Below are positions 46,130-59,329 of a stretch of 64,000 nucleotides of DNA, piece after piece. The stretch covers positions 1,531,074-1,595,073 of the forward strand of contig NC_031777.1 in NCBI RefSeq assembly GCF_001522545.3. The letters run 5' to 3'. Under the pieces are notes generated by a model. The model did not search any database and had not been told where the DNA came from. It saw only the letters and a program-made list of their open reading frames with translations. The DNA comes from Parus major (taxonomy: Eukaryota > Chordata > Aves > Passeriformes > Paridae). A program made the translations under genes and the position numbers. The stretch's first letter is position 1; each line of letters begins with the position of its first letter.

Positions 46130-46345
46130 TTGAGTTTATGTGAAAGTAATTAACAGTAATTAATCCTTAATTACAGTAATTAGCCAAGTCGCAGTAAATT
46201 AAACCACATCTGGAGCAGATGAGGGCTTCCGAACGGGAGGCTAGTACAGGCGACAATCGGAGAGATGCTGAATTCATCTGACAGCATCTGATTAAGGCTA
46301 CCTGTTGCAAGCAGCTCATTTGCATCATGTTTTTGTTTGTGTTTG
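46130..46345. promoter_or_regulatory. Candidate homeodomain enhancer: phased TAATTA array plus octamer
   Basis: Four TAATTA cores start at 46147, 46157, 46168 and 46177, spacings of 10, 11 and 9 bases, about one helical turn each. They are followed by ATCTGACAGCATCTGATTAAG and an ATTTGCAT octamer at 46318-46325. TAATTA is the core for many homeodomain proteins. No coding potential. Function is inferred. Confidence 0.5.
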
Positions 46346-46693
46346 GCACTAACCCTTTCTGCCGGGCACCCCTCCCACACCCACTGCCCCTGCCCCCTTC
46401 TACCTCCCCCCCTGGCCCCACAGAGCTGCCTGGATCTGCGAGGAGGAGGCAGCAGCTCTGAGCCAAGAGCCGAGCGTCTCCCACCATCCCCACCTGGTGG
46501 GGATGAGCCAGCTCGGGGCCAGGGAGCTGCCAGGCTCCCTCACACCCTCCAGGGAGCAGGAACTGCTCAGGGCTTGGTACATAAACCACCCACTCCACAG
46601 GCAGAGGATGACGGAGCAGGATGGAGGCAGAGAGATGGAGGCAGCCAGCTCAGCTCCCCGGCTTCCCTGCATCTTGTGTGTTGTAACAGCTAC

Positions 46694-46741
46694 AATAATA
46701 ATAATAATAATAACAATAATAATAATAATAATAATAATAAA
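46694..46741. repeat. (AAT)n microsatellite
   Basis: AATAAT with period 3 for 48 bases and one AAC interruption. Confidence 0.95.
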
Positions 46742-46749
46742 CTACCAGC

Positions 46750-48990
46750 ACTCCAAAGGGGAGCACATTAGCAAAAAGGGGCAGGTTATTATTAATACCA
46801 CTCAGCATTTACCCAGTGCCTTTGCTGATGTTTAGCCACGCTCTCAGGGAGGGGGAAATCCTGCCCTTCCCTTTCTTGCTACAATGGAGAAAGCACAAGA
46901 CAGAGAGGTGAAACAGGCTATGGCTTGTTGTGTTGAAACACTGAAACAAAAGCTCAGGGAACAAGTTGTGGTGGTCTGACTTGGTTTTGTGCCTTCCTCC
47001 CACGTGGCCAGGATGTATGGTTGACTCTGTGCTATTAGAAAAATACTGGGGGAAATTCATAAAAATACCTTCTACACTCCTGCTCCTCAAATTATGCCAC
47101 TCACCAGCACCCCAAACCCTGGGATTTCCACCAAGGCAGGGAGATGCCAATGGGATTTCAAAAGCAGAATTGCAAATGGTCCAAAAGAAATTGCCTGATA
47201 TCAGTAGGTATTGCAAAAGCTTCAGGGCTTAATTGCATGCAATTAATGAGCATGAAGGACATGTGTATCTTGCTTTTCCATCATACAGTACAGGGTGCAT
47301 GGCTGGTGTTTCCAGGCTGAAACCTAGACAGGGAGTGTTAAAAACCCCTTCAATACTGAAATACTGTCTCTCCTCTGGAACTAAAACCATTCAGGATTGC
47401 CAAAGCCAACAGCTGCAACAGGCCCTGGAAATGATCAGAAGAACCTCATTTAATGAAACATGAAAAAGAGTTACATTCGCCTCTGACTCCAAAATAAAAG
47501 CAACCTTTTGAATTTCCTGCCTGCAAAAGAGCCTAGAAGAAAAGAAAAAAAATAATTAAAAAAAAAATAAAATAATAATAAAAAAAAGAAGTAGTTTCTC
47601 CTCCTCTGCTTTTACTCAGCCCTGTACCACTGAAACCCAGCGAGTGCTGGAACAGCTACAAACCAGTCAGTGTCTACCAACTTCCCAGACAGGAATACAC
47701 TTTGCTGTCCCTGTTTGGGCAGGAGAAAGGGGAATTCACAGCTTTCCTCCTCTCTCAAGAAGAAATGTGGTGTCCCTCAGCTGCCAGAGCCACCAAACAG
47801 AGCAGGAAATCAAACTAAAGGGATGCTGCACCAAATCTCCCCTTCTCAGCCCAGGCAGGTCCCTAGATATGAATACTGCTCGAGATGGCTCTGCCTGGAT
47901 CAAGAACAAGGTGTGCCTGCCAGGGGGGAAAGGATTTTGCAGCCAACTTAAAAAAGTGGGGAGGGGTCCCGATTCACACCTCCAAAATGAACTCACACCC
48001 TTCCTCTCAGTGCAATTTTGCTTTTGTTCAATGGTTTTCTGAGTAGATATTCCACCAGCTTTGTGCTTGAGATCCTTCACAGCCATGGCATTTACAGCAA
48101 ATCACATTATCTTGCTGCAGCCAGATTTTTGGCTTAAAAAAAAAATAAATTTAAATTTGTATGAATAAAAGATTGCCTCACAAATGTCTTCAAGAAATTC
48201 ATGCCCCAAATCCACAATGCCAACATTTTGCCTTGCACAAAAATAACATAAATTGGGAAGCTGTAACTGAATGGGCCAGGCAGAGAGAGCTGTACATTGC
48301 TCAGCTACAGAAGCAATGATGACCTTGGATGATTTCATAGTAGAGGCAGGAGAGCCTGGCTGGGCCTGTTTCTCCTCAGACCACGGATGCTAAAAGTGCA
48401 GCCTTCAAAGCTGCAAAATACTTAACATCTCAACTTGGGTGAATAATCAAGTTTTCAGTGCATGGACAACTCAATGCTCGTGGTAAGACTGGTATTTCAG
48501 ACCCAAGCGGATGTTCCACTTCAGCTTGTGCGTGTCCTACATCCAAATTTCCTCTGATTTCACAAGAAAAACCCTTCCCTGGGCACTGAGAGGCTCAAGA
48601 GAAATGACTCCCAAGACAGTTATGAACCGTCCTGTGTTGGATCAGGATGCAACGAGACCTTTCACCTAAACACTAAAGAAGGGGAGAGGAACATCTTGCT
48701 CCTCCTTTCCAGGGGATGGGAGATGTAGCCATACCCAGTGACATTTTTCCCCAGCCATCTATAACCACCCTTTTTTTTGGACCAAATGCTAGTGCAGAAA
48801 TTTTAACCTGAAAATAAAATGGATGGGGGACGGGGAGGGGGGAAGCTCCCAAATAAAACCATATTAAAACTGAGCCTCCAATGCCATACAGGCCAGGAGG
48901 GCAGCATAGCCCAAGGACCTGGGGAGGTGCCCCTCATTGCAGACCAGCACATGCACGTTTCACAGACATGTGTGAGCTCCTTTCAGGCCG
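46750..48990. other. PBX1: Intron 2 segment, nothing recognised
   Basis: Ordinary unique intron with an A-rich low-complexity stretch at about 47546-47590. No gene or repeat family seen. Confidence 0.5.
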
Positions 48991-48999
48991 AAGACTCGG

Positions 49000-49240
49000 G
49001 TCCCTCCTCATCTGCACGGTTCGAATTAATTACACACTTTAATTTCATGAATTATTAATTTGATTCTGACTCGGCAGCTTACGATTATCCAGCGCTACAG
49101 ACTACGCAATTCCAGCTTCATTAAAACATCACCAGCTGCCTGAGAGACAGACATTAAATAGCAGAGAGTAATAATAAAATTAAGCTCCCTGCGCATAGCA
49201 ACAGAGTCTTCCCCAGCCGCACGCGGCGAGGGCCCAACTG
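49000..49240. promoter_or_regulatory. Candidate conserved non-coding element, intron 2
   Basis: An AT-rich cluster of homeodomain-type cores: GAATTAATTACAC, CATGAATTATTAATTTGATT, TACGATTATCC and TTCATTAAAACATC. It is repeat-free and sits between C-rich flanks. Function inferred. Confidence 0.4.
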
Positions 49241-49499
49241 GTTAATAGGCCCTTTCCAGGAGCTTTATTCCCTTCCCGAGGCTGGTCCCACCCCGCTCCT
49301 TTCTCTGGAAGGATGCTCCTGCTGGGATGCAGGGCAGCAAAGGGCTGGGGTTCTGCAGGAGCACCCCAGGGATGGGGGGGCACAGCCAGCGAGGAGGGTG
49401 AGCAGCATCCCCCTCCCCAACGCCCTCCTCTGCGCCCGCAGCAAGGACGGGGAGGGCTCCGGGGCTAACATCGCCTCCAAATAAATAAAGCTGGAGCGC

Positions 49500-49890
49500 T
49501 GCCTCCCAGCGTCTCCCTGGCAAAACAATTTATAGAGGGAAAATGTCGGAATTTAGACATTCCATTTAGCTGCTTCAGAAATCTAAGGACCCCAAACCTT
49601 GTGGGATTTGAGAAATCGATGGAATTAATTAAGGGAGATGTCCAGCGGTCTCCGCTAAGTAATCAGCAGGTACAGTAGACCTGAAATTCTATAAAGAAAA
49701 ATGGGAAGGGATGACATTGAAGGAGGCAGTGGGGATTAAAAAATGAGCATCCGAGTGGTAAAGGCGCACACCCATTGATCGCTGCATTACGGATTAAGGC
49801 TTCAACGAGCAGCCAGAAGATTCTGTAGCAGAAAATGGTTACAGAGGATGAGCATGAGCAGAGCGGATATATATAACCTCTGACAGCCGG
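49500..49890. promoter_or_regulatory. Candidate conserved non-coding element, intron 2
   Basis: About 390 bases of unique sequence with CAATTTATAGAGG, GAAATCGATGGAATTAATTA, GCATTACGGATTAAGG and GGATATATATAACC, the last TATA-like. No coding frame. Function inferred. Confidence 0.4.
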
Positions 49891-49899
49891 GAACAACCG

Positions 49900-52800
49900 A
49901 GACGGAGGACAGCTCTGCGGCGAACCCCAGAGCAAGAAAGTTTTGGGGAAGGGGAGGAAGGGGAAGCGGGGGGAGCTCGGAGGGAGCCATTTTGTGCAAA
50001 GGAGACCTGCCCAGGAGGAGGGAATGGTGTGGAGGAAGGCACCCAGAGGGACATCGGGGACGTGGGGGTGGGCAGGGATGTGGGGAGGGAGCACTGGCCT
50101 GAGAGGATGCTCCATCAGCAATTGATGGCTGGGAGTGAGGAACAAGCCAAGCAGGCACGCAGGGCTGGTCACAGGGTGCACTTCACCTCCCTGCCCTGCT
50201 GTGGGCTCTCGTGGAGACCACTGCCTTCAGCCCTACCCCACTTAGCAGCCCCAAGCCTTGCTTTCCCAGCCATCCCACCTCCCACGAGGTGACTGCATCC
50301 ATGGCAGCAGCTTCCCGAATCGCTGTGCCCACAGCCCAGCTCCAGGATGGGAAGCTACCTGCCCCCAAAAGGCAGGCTGGACTCTCCTCCAAGGGCAGCA
50401 GCAGGGAATGCTGTGTTCAGGAGCACCATCCACTGCCTGGAAGGAAACAAGTACGGCACATTTTGTCTTCAGACACTCTGGGTATGCACAGGAGGGGAAG
50501 AAAGCAAGATCACCCAGGAGGTTTTTTTTAGGTTGAAACCTCCCAACACACAGCCCCCAACACCAGCACCTCATGAGTCACCATTTGGGACCAACCAGAC
50601 AGGATAATGCTGCTGCAAAGGTCCCAAGCATCGTCCAGATGAACCCCACAAAACTGCATGGCAGCTTGCTCAGACAAGACTTCAACAGTGCAGTGAACTC
50701 GATTTTCCATGCTTAAAACAGAGCTTTGCTGGGAACACTACAGCTGCATCCAATGCCTTGTGTGAACAGAGCTGCTGCCTGGAGGAAGCCCCTGGGAAGC
50801 AGCAGCACCCCACCCAGCCAGCCTTGCCTTCCTTCCCGGCCAAATCTGAAGCGGGATTGTTGGAACATTTCAAAGAGAAAATTCAAAAATAAAACCAAAG
50901 CCCCTGGAGCCACATGCAGCAGCAGCAGCTCCGTGTCTGCAGGGTCGTGGGGCCAGCCCCCCATCGCCCTCCCGCCTGCTCCTCATCCATATGCATGGTT
51001 GCAAGCTAAATGTCAGCGGAGCCAGCGCAGCAGCCGGAGGGGACCCTCGCTTTCCAGGACAAAGGGAGGTGCTTTGGGATACAGCAGGCACAGACCAGGC
51101 TGGCTGCAGGGGAGGGAAGGGCTCACCCCACACAGGGATGTGGCTCTGGGCACCCAGCTGCTCCGGGAGGCAGCTGCAAGCTGGAGAGGCTGGTGAGGCC
51201 GAAGCACGGCGCCAGCCAAGGGCAATCTCCAGCCCCATGGGTGCCTGGATGGGTCTGGAAGCCCCTGTGCAAGTCCCCTGGTGCTGCTGCTCACTCCCCC
51301 ACACGTGGGATGACTGGCTCCAGCCTTCGTCCCTCAAATAGCTTTCAAAAATTAGGCGGGGACCCGAAAAACATCGCAGGTGGTCATGGGCGTTTTGAAC
51401 CAAACTCAGAGAATCCTGGATGGGTGAGGGTCTGCAAAAACATCTTCACAGTGTGAGCTGGATTCCCCTCCCAATCCCACAGGAAACATTGCTGTGCTTG
51501 AGGGCAACCTTCGTGGAGCACTTGGGTCACCCTTTGTGTCACTCTGTCCACGCCACTCTGGGAGACTTCATCATGGAAAAGACAGTATCACCTTCCTCAC
51601 TTCTGGGACACTGAAAGCCCAGTGTGTGTGTGTGTGTGCCACTCAAATCACAGGGCCATGGGGACACAGGAGGGGCAGCTGCCTGCTCAAGTAGAAGGTT
51701 GAACACTGTGTCCCCAGCACTACAAAACACCGGCAGAAAGAGCCCACGACCGCACGCGAAAGGCCCAGCAAACACAACGGCATAAACACAGCTCATCCCT
51801 TCCCTCTGTTGTCCAAACTGGACTCTAAAGGCTCTCTCTGCCCCCACATCCTCAGACTGAGCCAGATCCATCCCCAGGCGCCCTGAGGCCGATCCCAACG
51901 TGTCCCCCAGGCAGGAGCTGGGAGCCCCCGGCCCGACGCCCGGGAATCACACGTGGGAGGCCCGGCGGGTGCCCGGCGACACGCCAGGCGCTGCGTGCTT
52001 TACAATCCATGTGTCGGAGAGCCCTGAGCGAAGGCTGTAGCAGATGCAGAGCGTTCAGCAGATTCCCTCCCCTGGCTGCATTACAGTGGGAGGCAGGGAG
52101 CAGCCCCGGCTCTCTGCCCCCCGCCTCCCCAGCCCCAGCAGGCACTTGGCATCCACAAGCTCCCGGGGCCGGCACGCTCGTCGCCACAAACATCCTCCCT
52201 CAAAGCAGGACGCCTTCTCCCATGGGGCAAACATTAGTGGGACAACTGGAAACGTTCAACTTGATTATAATGCTTTAAGAAAAGGTCACGGTGAAATTTC
52301 AGCGCTTTACCTTGAGCTCTGTTTGTTCTCTGCAGGATGAGATGGGAAGAGTCAGCTTGCCCTGGCTCGTGGCATCTGCGGAGCTCCGACTGCATTTCAT
52401 GGGCCAGCAGCGGGCTGGAGAGCCACAGCAAACCCCCCCAGCCCTGGGGACTGAGATAAGTCACAGCAGATGGGTTTGGGGGGACATGCACTGGACCACC
52501 ACACCACAGCTGGGTCACCGTGCCACAGCTGGACCATGTTTCTGTCCAACCCTGAGCTGATTCTTGCACTGGGATTGCATTTCTGCTGTCAAAACAGGTC
52601 AAATACACCCAAAAAGCATGGAGAAGCATGGAAAAGCAGCCAGCAATTCCTAGACAGCACCTCCCTCAGAGCTGGGAAGGTTTTCCAACACGCCATTTGG
52701 CTTCATCTTCACAGATCTCAAAAGGAGCTGTGGCCAAAGCTGCAATGAGGCGGCAGCACTGCGGGACTCAAGCATCACTCCAGCACTGCCCAGACCACCA

Positions 52801-54750
52801 GTGACCCTCAGCCACCATGGCAGCCCCACCAGCAGCTCCCCTGCTTCTAGAAAAGCAAGGGCACTTGCAAGTTCTGAAGGGTGATCAGGAGCAGGTCCCA
52901 TCCCTCATGGAGCAGCACGAAGCTCAGGAGCAGCCCAGATTTGCCAGTCCCTGCACTCCTGCACCATCGCTCTGGCATTCATTAACACACCACTTTGCTC
53001 TACCAAATGAGAAGCACAAGGATGACCCACCAAAAGGCCCACAACTGGTGCAGAAAGTGGCCAAAAATGCACAGAGACAAAAACATCACAGCCGAGCATC
53101 CCTCCTCCTCCTCCTCTGCGCATCTGACCTTCGGGAGCAGCGAAGGGTTTGTTATCATTTGGGCAAGAGGAAAAACCAAGGTCAGTTTTGTTTGTGGCCA
53201 ACCGCCCCCAGCAACATTTCTGTTGCAATAATTAAATCTGTCGTCCAAAAATTTGCTGCCAGGGCAGTTCTCGTAAGGTCTCCAAGCAGTGCCAGGAGAT
53301 GAGAGCTAGTGGACATGGAGTCCTCTGCACCCCCTGGGCTGCCAGATCAAGGTCCAGGCAGGTGAAGGGCAGAGGAAAAGCCACCAGGAGCTACATCCAG
53401 CTGGGATGACTCCCTAGCAAAATGCAGCCAGCAAAGGGTTTTTTGGGGGAGGTTTTTAAACAGCCAATTTCAGACCGAAAGCCCGAGGTGCTGGGTTCTC
53501 TCTCAGAGCCTGGAGGTGACTGGGAAGGACTCAGCACCCTTCCCTGGAGGCAGCTGCCTGATGCAGCCTGCTAAGTGCTCCCCAAAGGGGAAATGGTTTG
53601 AGATGCTACCACAGTGTAAATTATCCTTTCCTGGGGCTGCTGTCACACTCCTCCAGGAGCCGGGATGGAGCCGGTGGGTGCCTCTCCTTCCACTGGAAGC
53701 CAACCCTGGTGAAGGTGATGCCACCTCCTTGTCAGTGGGGCCACAGGGGGTTCAAGGAGGAGAGGGACCTTCATCCCTGCAGCGCCTGCTCTCCTTTTTC
53801 CGGAGCACACAGACACACCTGCCCGTGGAGCCGGGATGCTGTATTCCCACCACTCCGGCAGCGCCACTCGCAACAACTCCCAGCTGCTGCCAAAAGGTAT
53901 TTTTAGCTGCATTATTTATTTGAACACCTGCCTGAGACTTCAAGGCAGAGAACGGAGCCTGAGCAGTGGAGGGAGGGAGGGAGGAGAGGCACTGGGAGAT
54001 CTGGACTGTTTTCCCTGGAAGATTCGAGACCAGTGACACAGGTGTGATGGAGCAAGACTTGGGCTATGCTGAGGAAGAGGATGGCATGGCTGGGATGAAG
54101 CACCTGCCCCACAAACAGCTGCTGGGAATAGCCAGGGCAGACAGGGAAGATGCTCCAGAGCCAGCCTCAATGTGAGGCTTCCTTCAGGGAAATTGGGCTC
54201 TTTAGGTATCCAACTACCCATGATTTCGAGATGCTCTGGCCCAACGTGGTGTCTGCAGCAGGAATGCCCAGGTCTTGCTGCTATAAATCATCTTTTATGC
54301 ATAAGCCTGTTTCAGGGAAAAAGCTGAGCAGAACTGCCCTCTTTCAAACTGCTCTTCCTCCACACAAAACTGATTCCACCCCAAAAGCAGCCCACTGCTC
54401 TGTCTGGGAGAGGCAGCCGCAGAGAAAAAGAGGATGAAGCAATCAGAAAGCAAGGGAAGGAGGAAGGAAGGATGTACTCCACTCTTATTCCCAAAGAAGG
54501 AGATTCCCTCAGGGGCTTGGGGGCACCACAGGATAATTGAGGGGCGCATGGAAAGCCATACAACACCCCTGTGTTATTTTTTCATGCCTTTCTTGCCACC
54601 TCATTTACCCAAGTGAACAAAACCCATCACCTCCCTCCCCTTCTGCTGAAATAATCTCCTCTTCTCTCTGAAATCAGCCAGGAAAAGAAGGGAAAAAAAG
54701 ATAAAAAAAAAAGAGCATCTAAAAATAAAGGCCAGGCCAGGGTATGTGCC
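49900..54750. other. PBX1: Intron 2 segment, largely unremarkable
   Basis: GC-moderate unique intron. It holds a (GT)n repeat at 51622-51638, a CpG-enriched stretch at about 51925-52030 and a short AT-rich piece at 52220-52345 with CTTGATTATAATGC. No gene or named repeat family was seen. Confidence 0.5.
51622..51638. repeat. (GT)8 repeat
   Basis: Seventeen bases of alternating G and T in intron 2. Confidence 0.95.
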
Positions 54751-54759
54751 TTTTGGTTG

Positions 54760-55025
54760 GGCTCCTGTGCTCACAGATCTGCTTATTTTGGCCTATCTCT
54801 CCCCAGCGATAAGGCAGCTAACAGCCCGTTATCAGCCAGTCGGTGAAAATGTGCTCCAGCCTGATTAGGGCTCAGTCTTTGCCAAGGTTATAAACAGCCG
54901 TTATCGTTCTCCCAAACAGAATAATCCGGACAGTATCAGCTCAGAAACATATGGGCCACACAGCGAAGATAGCCGCTGACGGACACTTCATTTTAATTGT
55001 AACGAGTGGTTAGCAGCAGCCTCCA
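54760..55025. promoter_or_regulatory. Candidate GATA-rich element, intron 2
   Basis: AGATAG cores (54793-54798 on minus, 54968-54973 on plus), TGATAA (54829-54834 on minus), and the near-matches CGATAAG (54807-54813) and CGATAA (54901-54906 on minus) fall within about 180 bases, with GCCTGATTAGGG and TTTTAATTGTAACG nearby. Repeat-free. Function inferred from motif density. Confidence 0.4.
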
Positions 55026-57200
55026 GACAACACACACAACTGCCCAATTGGCAGTGGGTTCCATCTCCTCCTGCAGCCCTCCTCCCTCCTGCTTGCTGCT
55101 GCTTTGCTCCTCTCCCTGCTGTGCTGCTCGTCCCCTGGGCTGTGTGGGGCTTGGAGGAGCAGCTCTGGAAGGGTGGCAGGTGCCCATGGGCAGCACCCTC
55201 ACCTCTGCAGGTGGAGGGTGGTGGCACCAGTGTCACACCTCACAGCCAGGCTGGTGTGGGCAGGCAGCAAGAGGCTGGGGGCTTGAGGCTGCTGTGAAGG
55301 TGGGGTGACACCTCTCTGCCCATTTCTCCCTAGGGATGGAGGTCAGAGCACCCACGGGCCTGGATCCCCCCTGGATGCTGCAGCATCCCGGCGTTTCCCG
55401 CTGCCTGCCCGTGTGCCAGCTCGGCAGCAGGCAGGGCAAGGGAGGAGGGGCAGCAAACCCTCATTTCACATTCTCCCGGTGTCCCTTCTGTGTCATACTT
55501 CTTTTTTTTTTCCCCCCTTTTCTCCCTCCCTCTTCCCAAAAGGGGTGGTTTAGCTCAGAGATTCTTAAACACATTTGCATTCCCAAGACAAGCTTAGGCA
55601 TAAATTCATCTCAGTGCAGGGGTCTTTTTTTTTTTTTTCTTTTCTCCCCATCCTCCTTCTTTTCCTCCCTTCTTTTCTCTCCAAACCTGAAATGAATTCA
55701 GTGAGAACCCTTGCAATTCCAGCGCTGTCGTGCTATGCAATGCAGGATTACAAGGGATCCAAGGGTTTTCCTTTTCTTCCAATTCCCGGAGTGCGGTGCT
55801 GCTGCTCAGTTTTGCTATTAACAATACTCAGAGATAACACTCTTAGCCCCATTAGCTGCACTAACCTTCTTTTCTTCTCCAGCCAGACCTAGCTTCCAGA
55901 AATCACACCAGAGGCTCCATTCCTCCTGCAGGAAAAAGCAGGAGAAAAAGGGGAACCCCCTTCCCCCCCCCAAAAAAAAAATTGACAGCAAAATGTTAAT
56001 ATGTGGAGACAAGCTAAAAACCTTAGGAAGACCCAGGACTGAGCTTCAAGTCACGGAGGCTTTCTCAGATAATCTGTATTCCTATCTCAGTGCCAGCAGA
56101 GCTGTGATCAGAATATCCAAGGTCTCATAAAAGATTCAGGGCTTATTGACTTCCTTGCCTTTGCTGCCAGTTCGTGGTGCTCCTGCTCCTGCTCAGCCTC
56201 CAGAGCACCCACTGCTCCTTGCAAGTTGCCATCACAGATGCCAAAGAGGAAGACATCTACCTCTGTGCAGAGCAGTGGAGGAAAGCTCTCCTCCTGAGCT
56301 GGGGGATGGATGACAGAAGCACCTAAAGAGGGTCTTTGCCCCAGCAGGCATCCCCAGCCCACACCAAACTCCTCTTAGACGTCCCCATGGTCGCCCCAGC
56401 AGCACTGGCCACCTCTGTGGGAGGAAGGCAGAAGAGCGGATTTATGATTTATTTTGAGTCACACCTTTAGGTGAAATAATCTCCAAGCTGAAAAAAAAAG
56501 CAAGCTTAGAGCAGGAACCCCCTCAAGAGCAGGCTTTGCCTCAGACTGCACGTGGGCCAGATCTCCGAGGGCTGTCTCCAGCAGCCCAAATCTGCTGCCT
56601 AAGCAGCCCTGAGCAAATCTGCCAACCAGAGAATCCAGCCCCTGCAAATTTATGGTCAGAGTTACTCAGCCACAGCCCAAAGGAGAAGGGATAGGGGCAG
56701 GCATTCCTTTAGGAACACACTGCCCCACTGTCACTCGTGTACTCACTGATTTTAGGCACAAAACACCAGGTGAATGGTTGAACACGCTATAAATTGTGGA
56801 GTTTTACATACTAGAGGCCTTCATCCCTGAGTTACACAGAGATGCCCGTGAATACCACATCAACCAAGCATGATAAAACCATCAAACCCACCCAGTCACC
56901 TCATTAATTGTATTTATGCATCACCTAAAGCCTTACGTGCACACCAAGACTCCACACTGGAAAGCACTGCAGGATACGGGAAATAAACCCATATAAAAAT
57001 AAAATATTGCACAGAAATACACAGATTTATATATACATATATGCTCAAACACACAGAGGCACTTGTGTGCTTCCACGTGGTGCGTGCACCCCCGGAGGCG
57101 TATCCAGACACACACACACACACCTCTATCTGCATGTAGGTAGCAACTATTTATACATACACAAACCATACAAATGCTCCACACACCCTGCTCAGTGACA
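55026..57200. other. PBX1: Intron 2 segment, nothing recognised
   Basis: Unique intron with T-runs (55500-55512, 55626-55640), an octamer ATTTGCAT at 55573-55580 and a short (AC)n repeat at 57108-57123. No gene. Confidence 0.5.
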
Positions 57201-57720
57201 GCTCAGATTTTCAGTAATATCATAATATTATTTTTTAGATCAGTTAAGGTATAAAATGTGCGCTCTCTCAGTCTTTAATATTAATAAGTCTTGTAACTAG
57301 CAGTTTCTTGTAGCTCCGAATTCTTGAGCACAACTAGAAAGGGCACTTATCCTGAAAAATCTAATAAATTTACAGTTTTATATACTTCCTTCAATTGTAA
57401 AAGTCTTGTTCAATAAACTTTAAAATGCCACTATAGAGCAATAACACAGACAGTATAAACCCAGCCCTGGGAAAGCTGTGCAACCAGAAATTGTTCCCCT
57501 TTCTGCTACAGCAATAAAGTTTTATATGTTTGAACTGACTGTAAAAAGGTTTGAATGTTGGCAACTGGGGAATAATCTGTCTTCTTTATAGTTATTATCA
57601 TATTTCCCACAAGACCCTTTGGTCTGTGTCAATCCTTCTCGTATATGACACCTTTGTACTGTCAGCGAAAGCAAGAATACTTAACTTTTTGCGTGCGCGC
57701 GCGGCTGTGACTGGAGGTCC
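57200..57720. promoter_or_regulatory. Candidate AT-rich conserved element, intron 2
   Basis: A long AT-rich, repeat-poor block with AATATCATAATATTATT, TTTAATATTAATAAG, CAATTGTAAAAG and TTATAGTTATTATC. It ends in a TGCGTGCGCGCGCGGC CpG run. Could be regulatory or simply AT-rich intron. Confidence 0.25.
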
Positions 57721-58459
57721 CTCGCTCTGCTTTCCTTCAGATTACAGCACCCGGGAATAAATTACCTGTGACGTGCTGAGATGGAAGCCTTTCGCCAAAT
57801 CAAGCTGATTTGGAAAGCAAAGCTCCAAAATAAAACCCGAAACAAATGGAAAAGGGATTTGTGAACTGGTTATCCAGATTTTGGGGTTAACGCAGCTGCA
57901 ATCCGACAGGGGATGGTGATGTCCCTGTGGCTTCCACTGAGGCTGCACCCCCAGGACACTTTTCTTTTCACAAGAAAGAAAGTTTGGGTTGAGATCAGCT
58001 CCTCCTGTCTCTCTGCCACCATCTGAAGGTAAGGGCAGGTCCAGTATCCCCAGGTTTAAGTGGTTGCAGCCAGAACATACAGACACCTCCTGGACAGAAA
58101 TGTTCTGGGGATTTCCACTGAACCCCTAAGAAATCTGATCCAGATCCCAGAGAAGTAGCAGGTAAATACAAGGGAATTCCTCCAACTCACCCGTACCACA
58201 AACAGCTGATGCTTTTTAATGGGTTTTACTCTTTAACTAGCCAGGAGCTCACAAATGAAGATGAGGATAAATTTCACCAAAAAAACAAGGCTGGACCTTG
58301 GCACCATCCATGTAGAGCCAATTGCTGCAGGAGTGGCTGTGGCAGTGGCCACTGGGTGCAAGGATGCAGGAAAACCCAGTCCTCAGCCTCCAGCTACCCA
58401 ACACCATGTGATCCACAACCGTGGGCCATCTTTCAGGTGGCAAAGATGAGGCTCAATCA

Positions 58460-58850
58460 GAGATTGAGATGTCAGAAGAACTGATGTTAAAGCACGTTTG
58501 GAAAATGAAAAATGAGGAGTCACCAGGACCAGATAATACCTGCCTTAGAGTTCTGCAGGGACTCAGAAATAAAATGATTGCATATTTTCATTAGCAGCTC
58601 AATCTCTCATTACACTAGAGGACACAAAGTGTCATACCCTATTTTTAAAAAATGGAGTGAGATGAGCCACAGATTCACCGACTTGTGAGTCTCACTTCAG
58701 TACAGGCTAAGATGATAAATAGATAGGATAAAGCCTTGAGATGGACACGATACCAGCGAGATTAACTAGCAGTGCCCATAAGGAAGAAGAAACATACCTG
58801 GCTAATCTATTACAGCAACAGGAGGCATGAAGCACCGCTGGCATCGTTTG
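58460..58850 (+). mobile_element. Decayed CR1-like LINE reverse-transcriptase fragment
   Basis: The frame from 58520 reads SPGPDNTCLRVLQGL, matching the SPGPDGI..RVLKEL stretch of CR1-type reverse transcriptases. From 58679 it reads RLVSLTSVQAK (compare RPVSLTSV), and later YLANLLQ (compare CLTNL). Order and spacing agree with an RT domain broken by indels and frame changes. Non-functional. Subfamily not determined. Confidence 0.65.
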
Positions 58851-59329
58851 GAGTCCCCCCAAAGTTTCATCAGCTGACAAATTTAACTCCCCTCTCAGAA
58901 AAAGCAAGGACTAAAGGTGGTAGAGAGTAGAAATAAATGGCTTTTTCAACAAGACCAGGGATGCAGGAGGTTTGCCCACTGCTGCTTAATAAGTTTATTT
59001 CCAGGAGCAGAGCACGAGCGGCACTGGGTCTGACGAGAACATGAGCAACGGGGGTTAGCAAGGACTCGTGAGGGCTGAGGGCCTCCTCCAAGGACGTGAA
59101 TGAAGCTCCATGAGCTGGAGATAAGATGGTGTCAGCAAGGGTAAAATGCACAAGGAAGTAATTCGATTACTCACACACACTGACTACGACAAACTTTGCG
59201 CAGTCAGGCCGGACGTCCAGCGGAGCGTGAAGGGAAGGGGCAGTGAGAGCTGCCAGGGCTGCCCCCTGCCCTGAGGCTCCTCAGCCCCTGCAAGCCCATC
59301 AGCCTTGGAAGAAAGACACAGACTTTATT

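Noticed and set aside
49010..49030. GGTTCGAATT resembling a tRNA B box
   Set aside because: No matching A box or cloverleaf can be drawn in the 80 bases around it.
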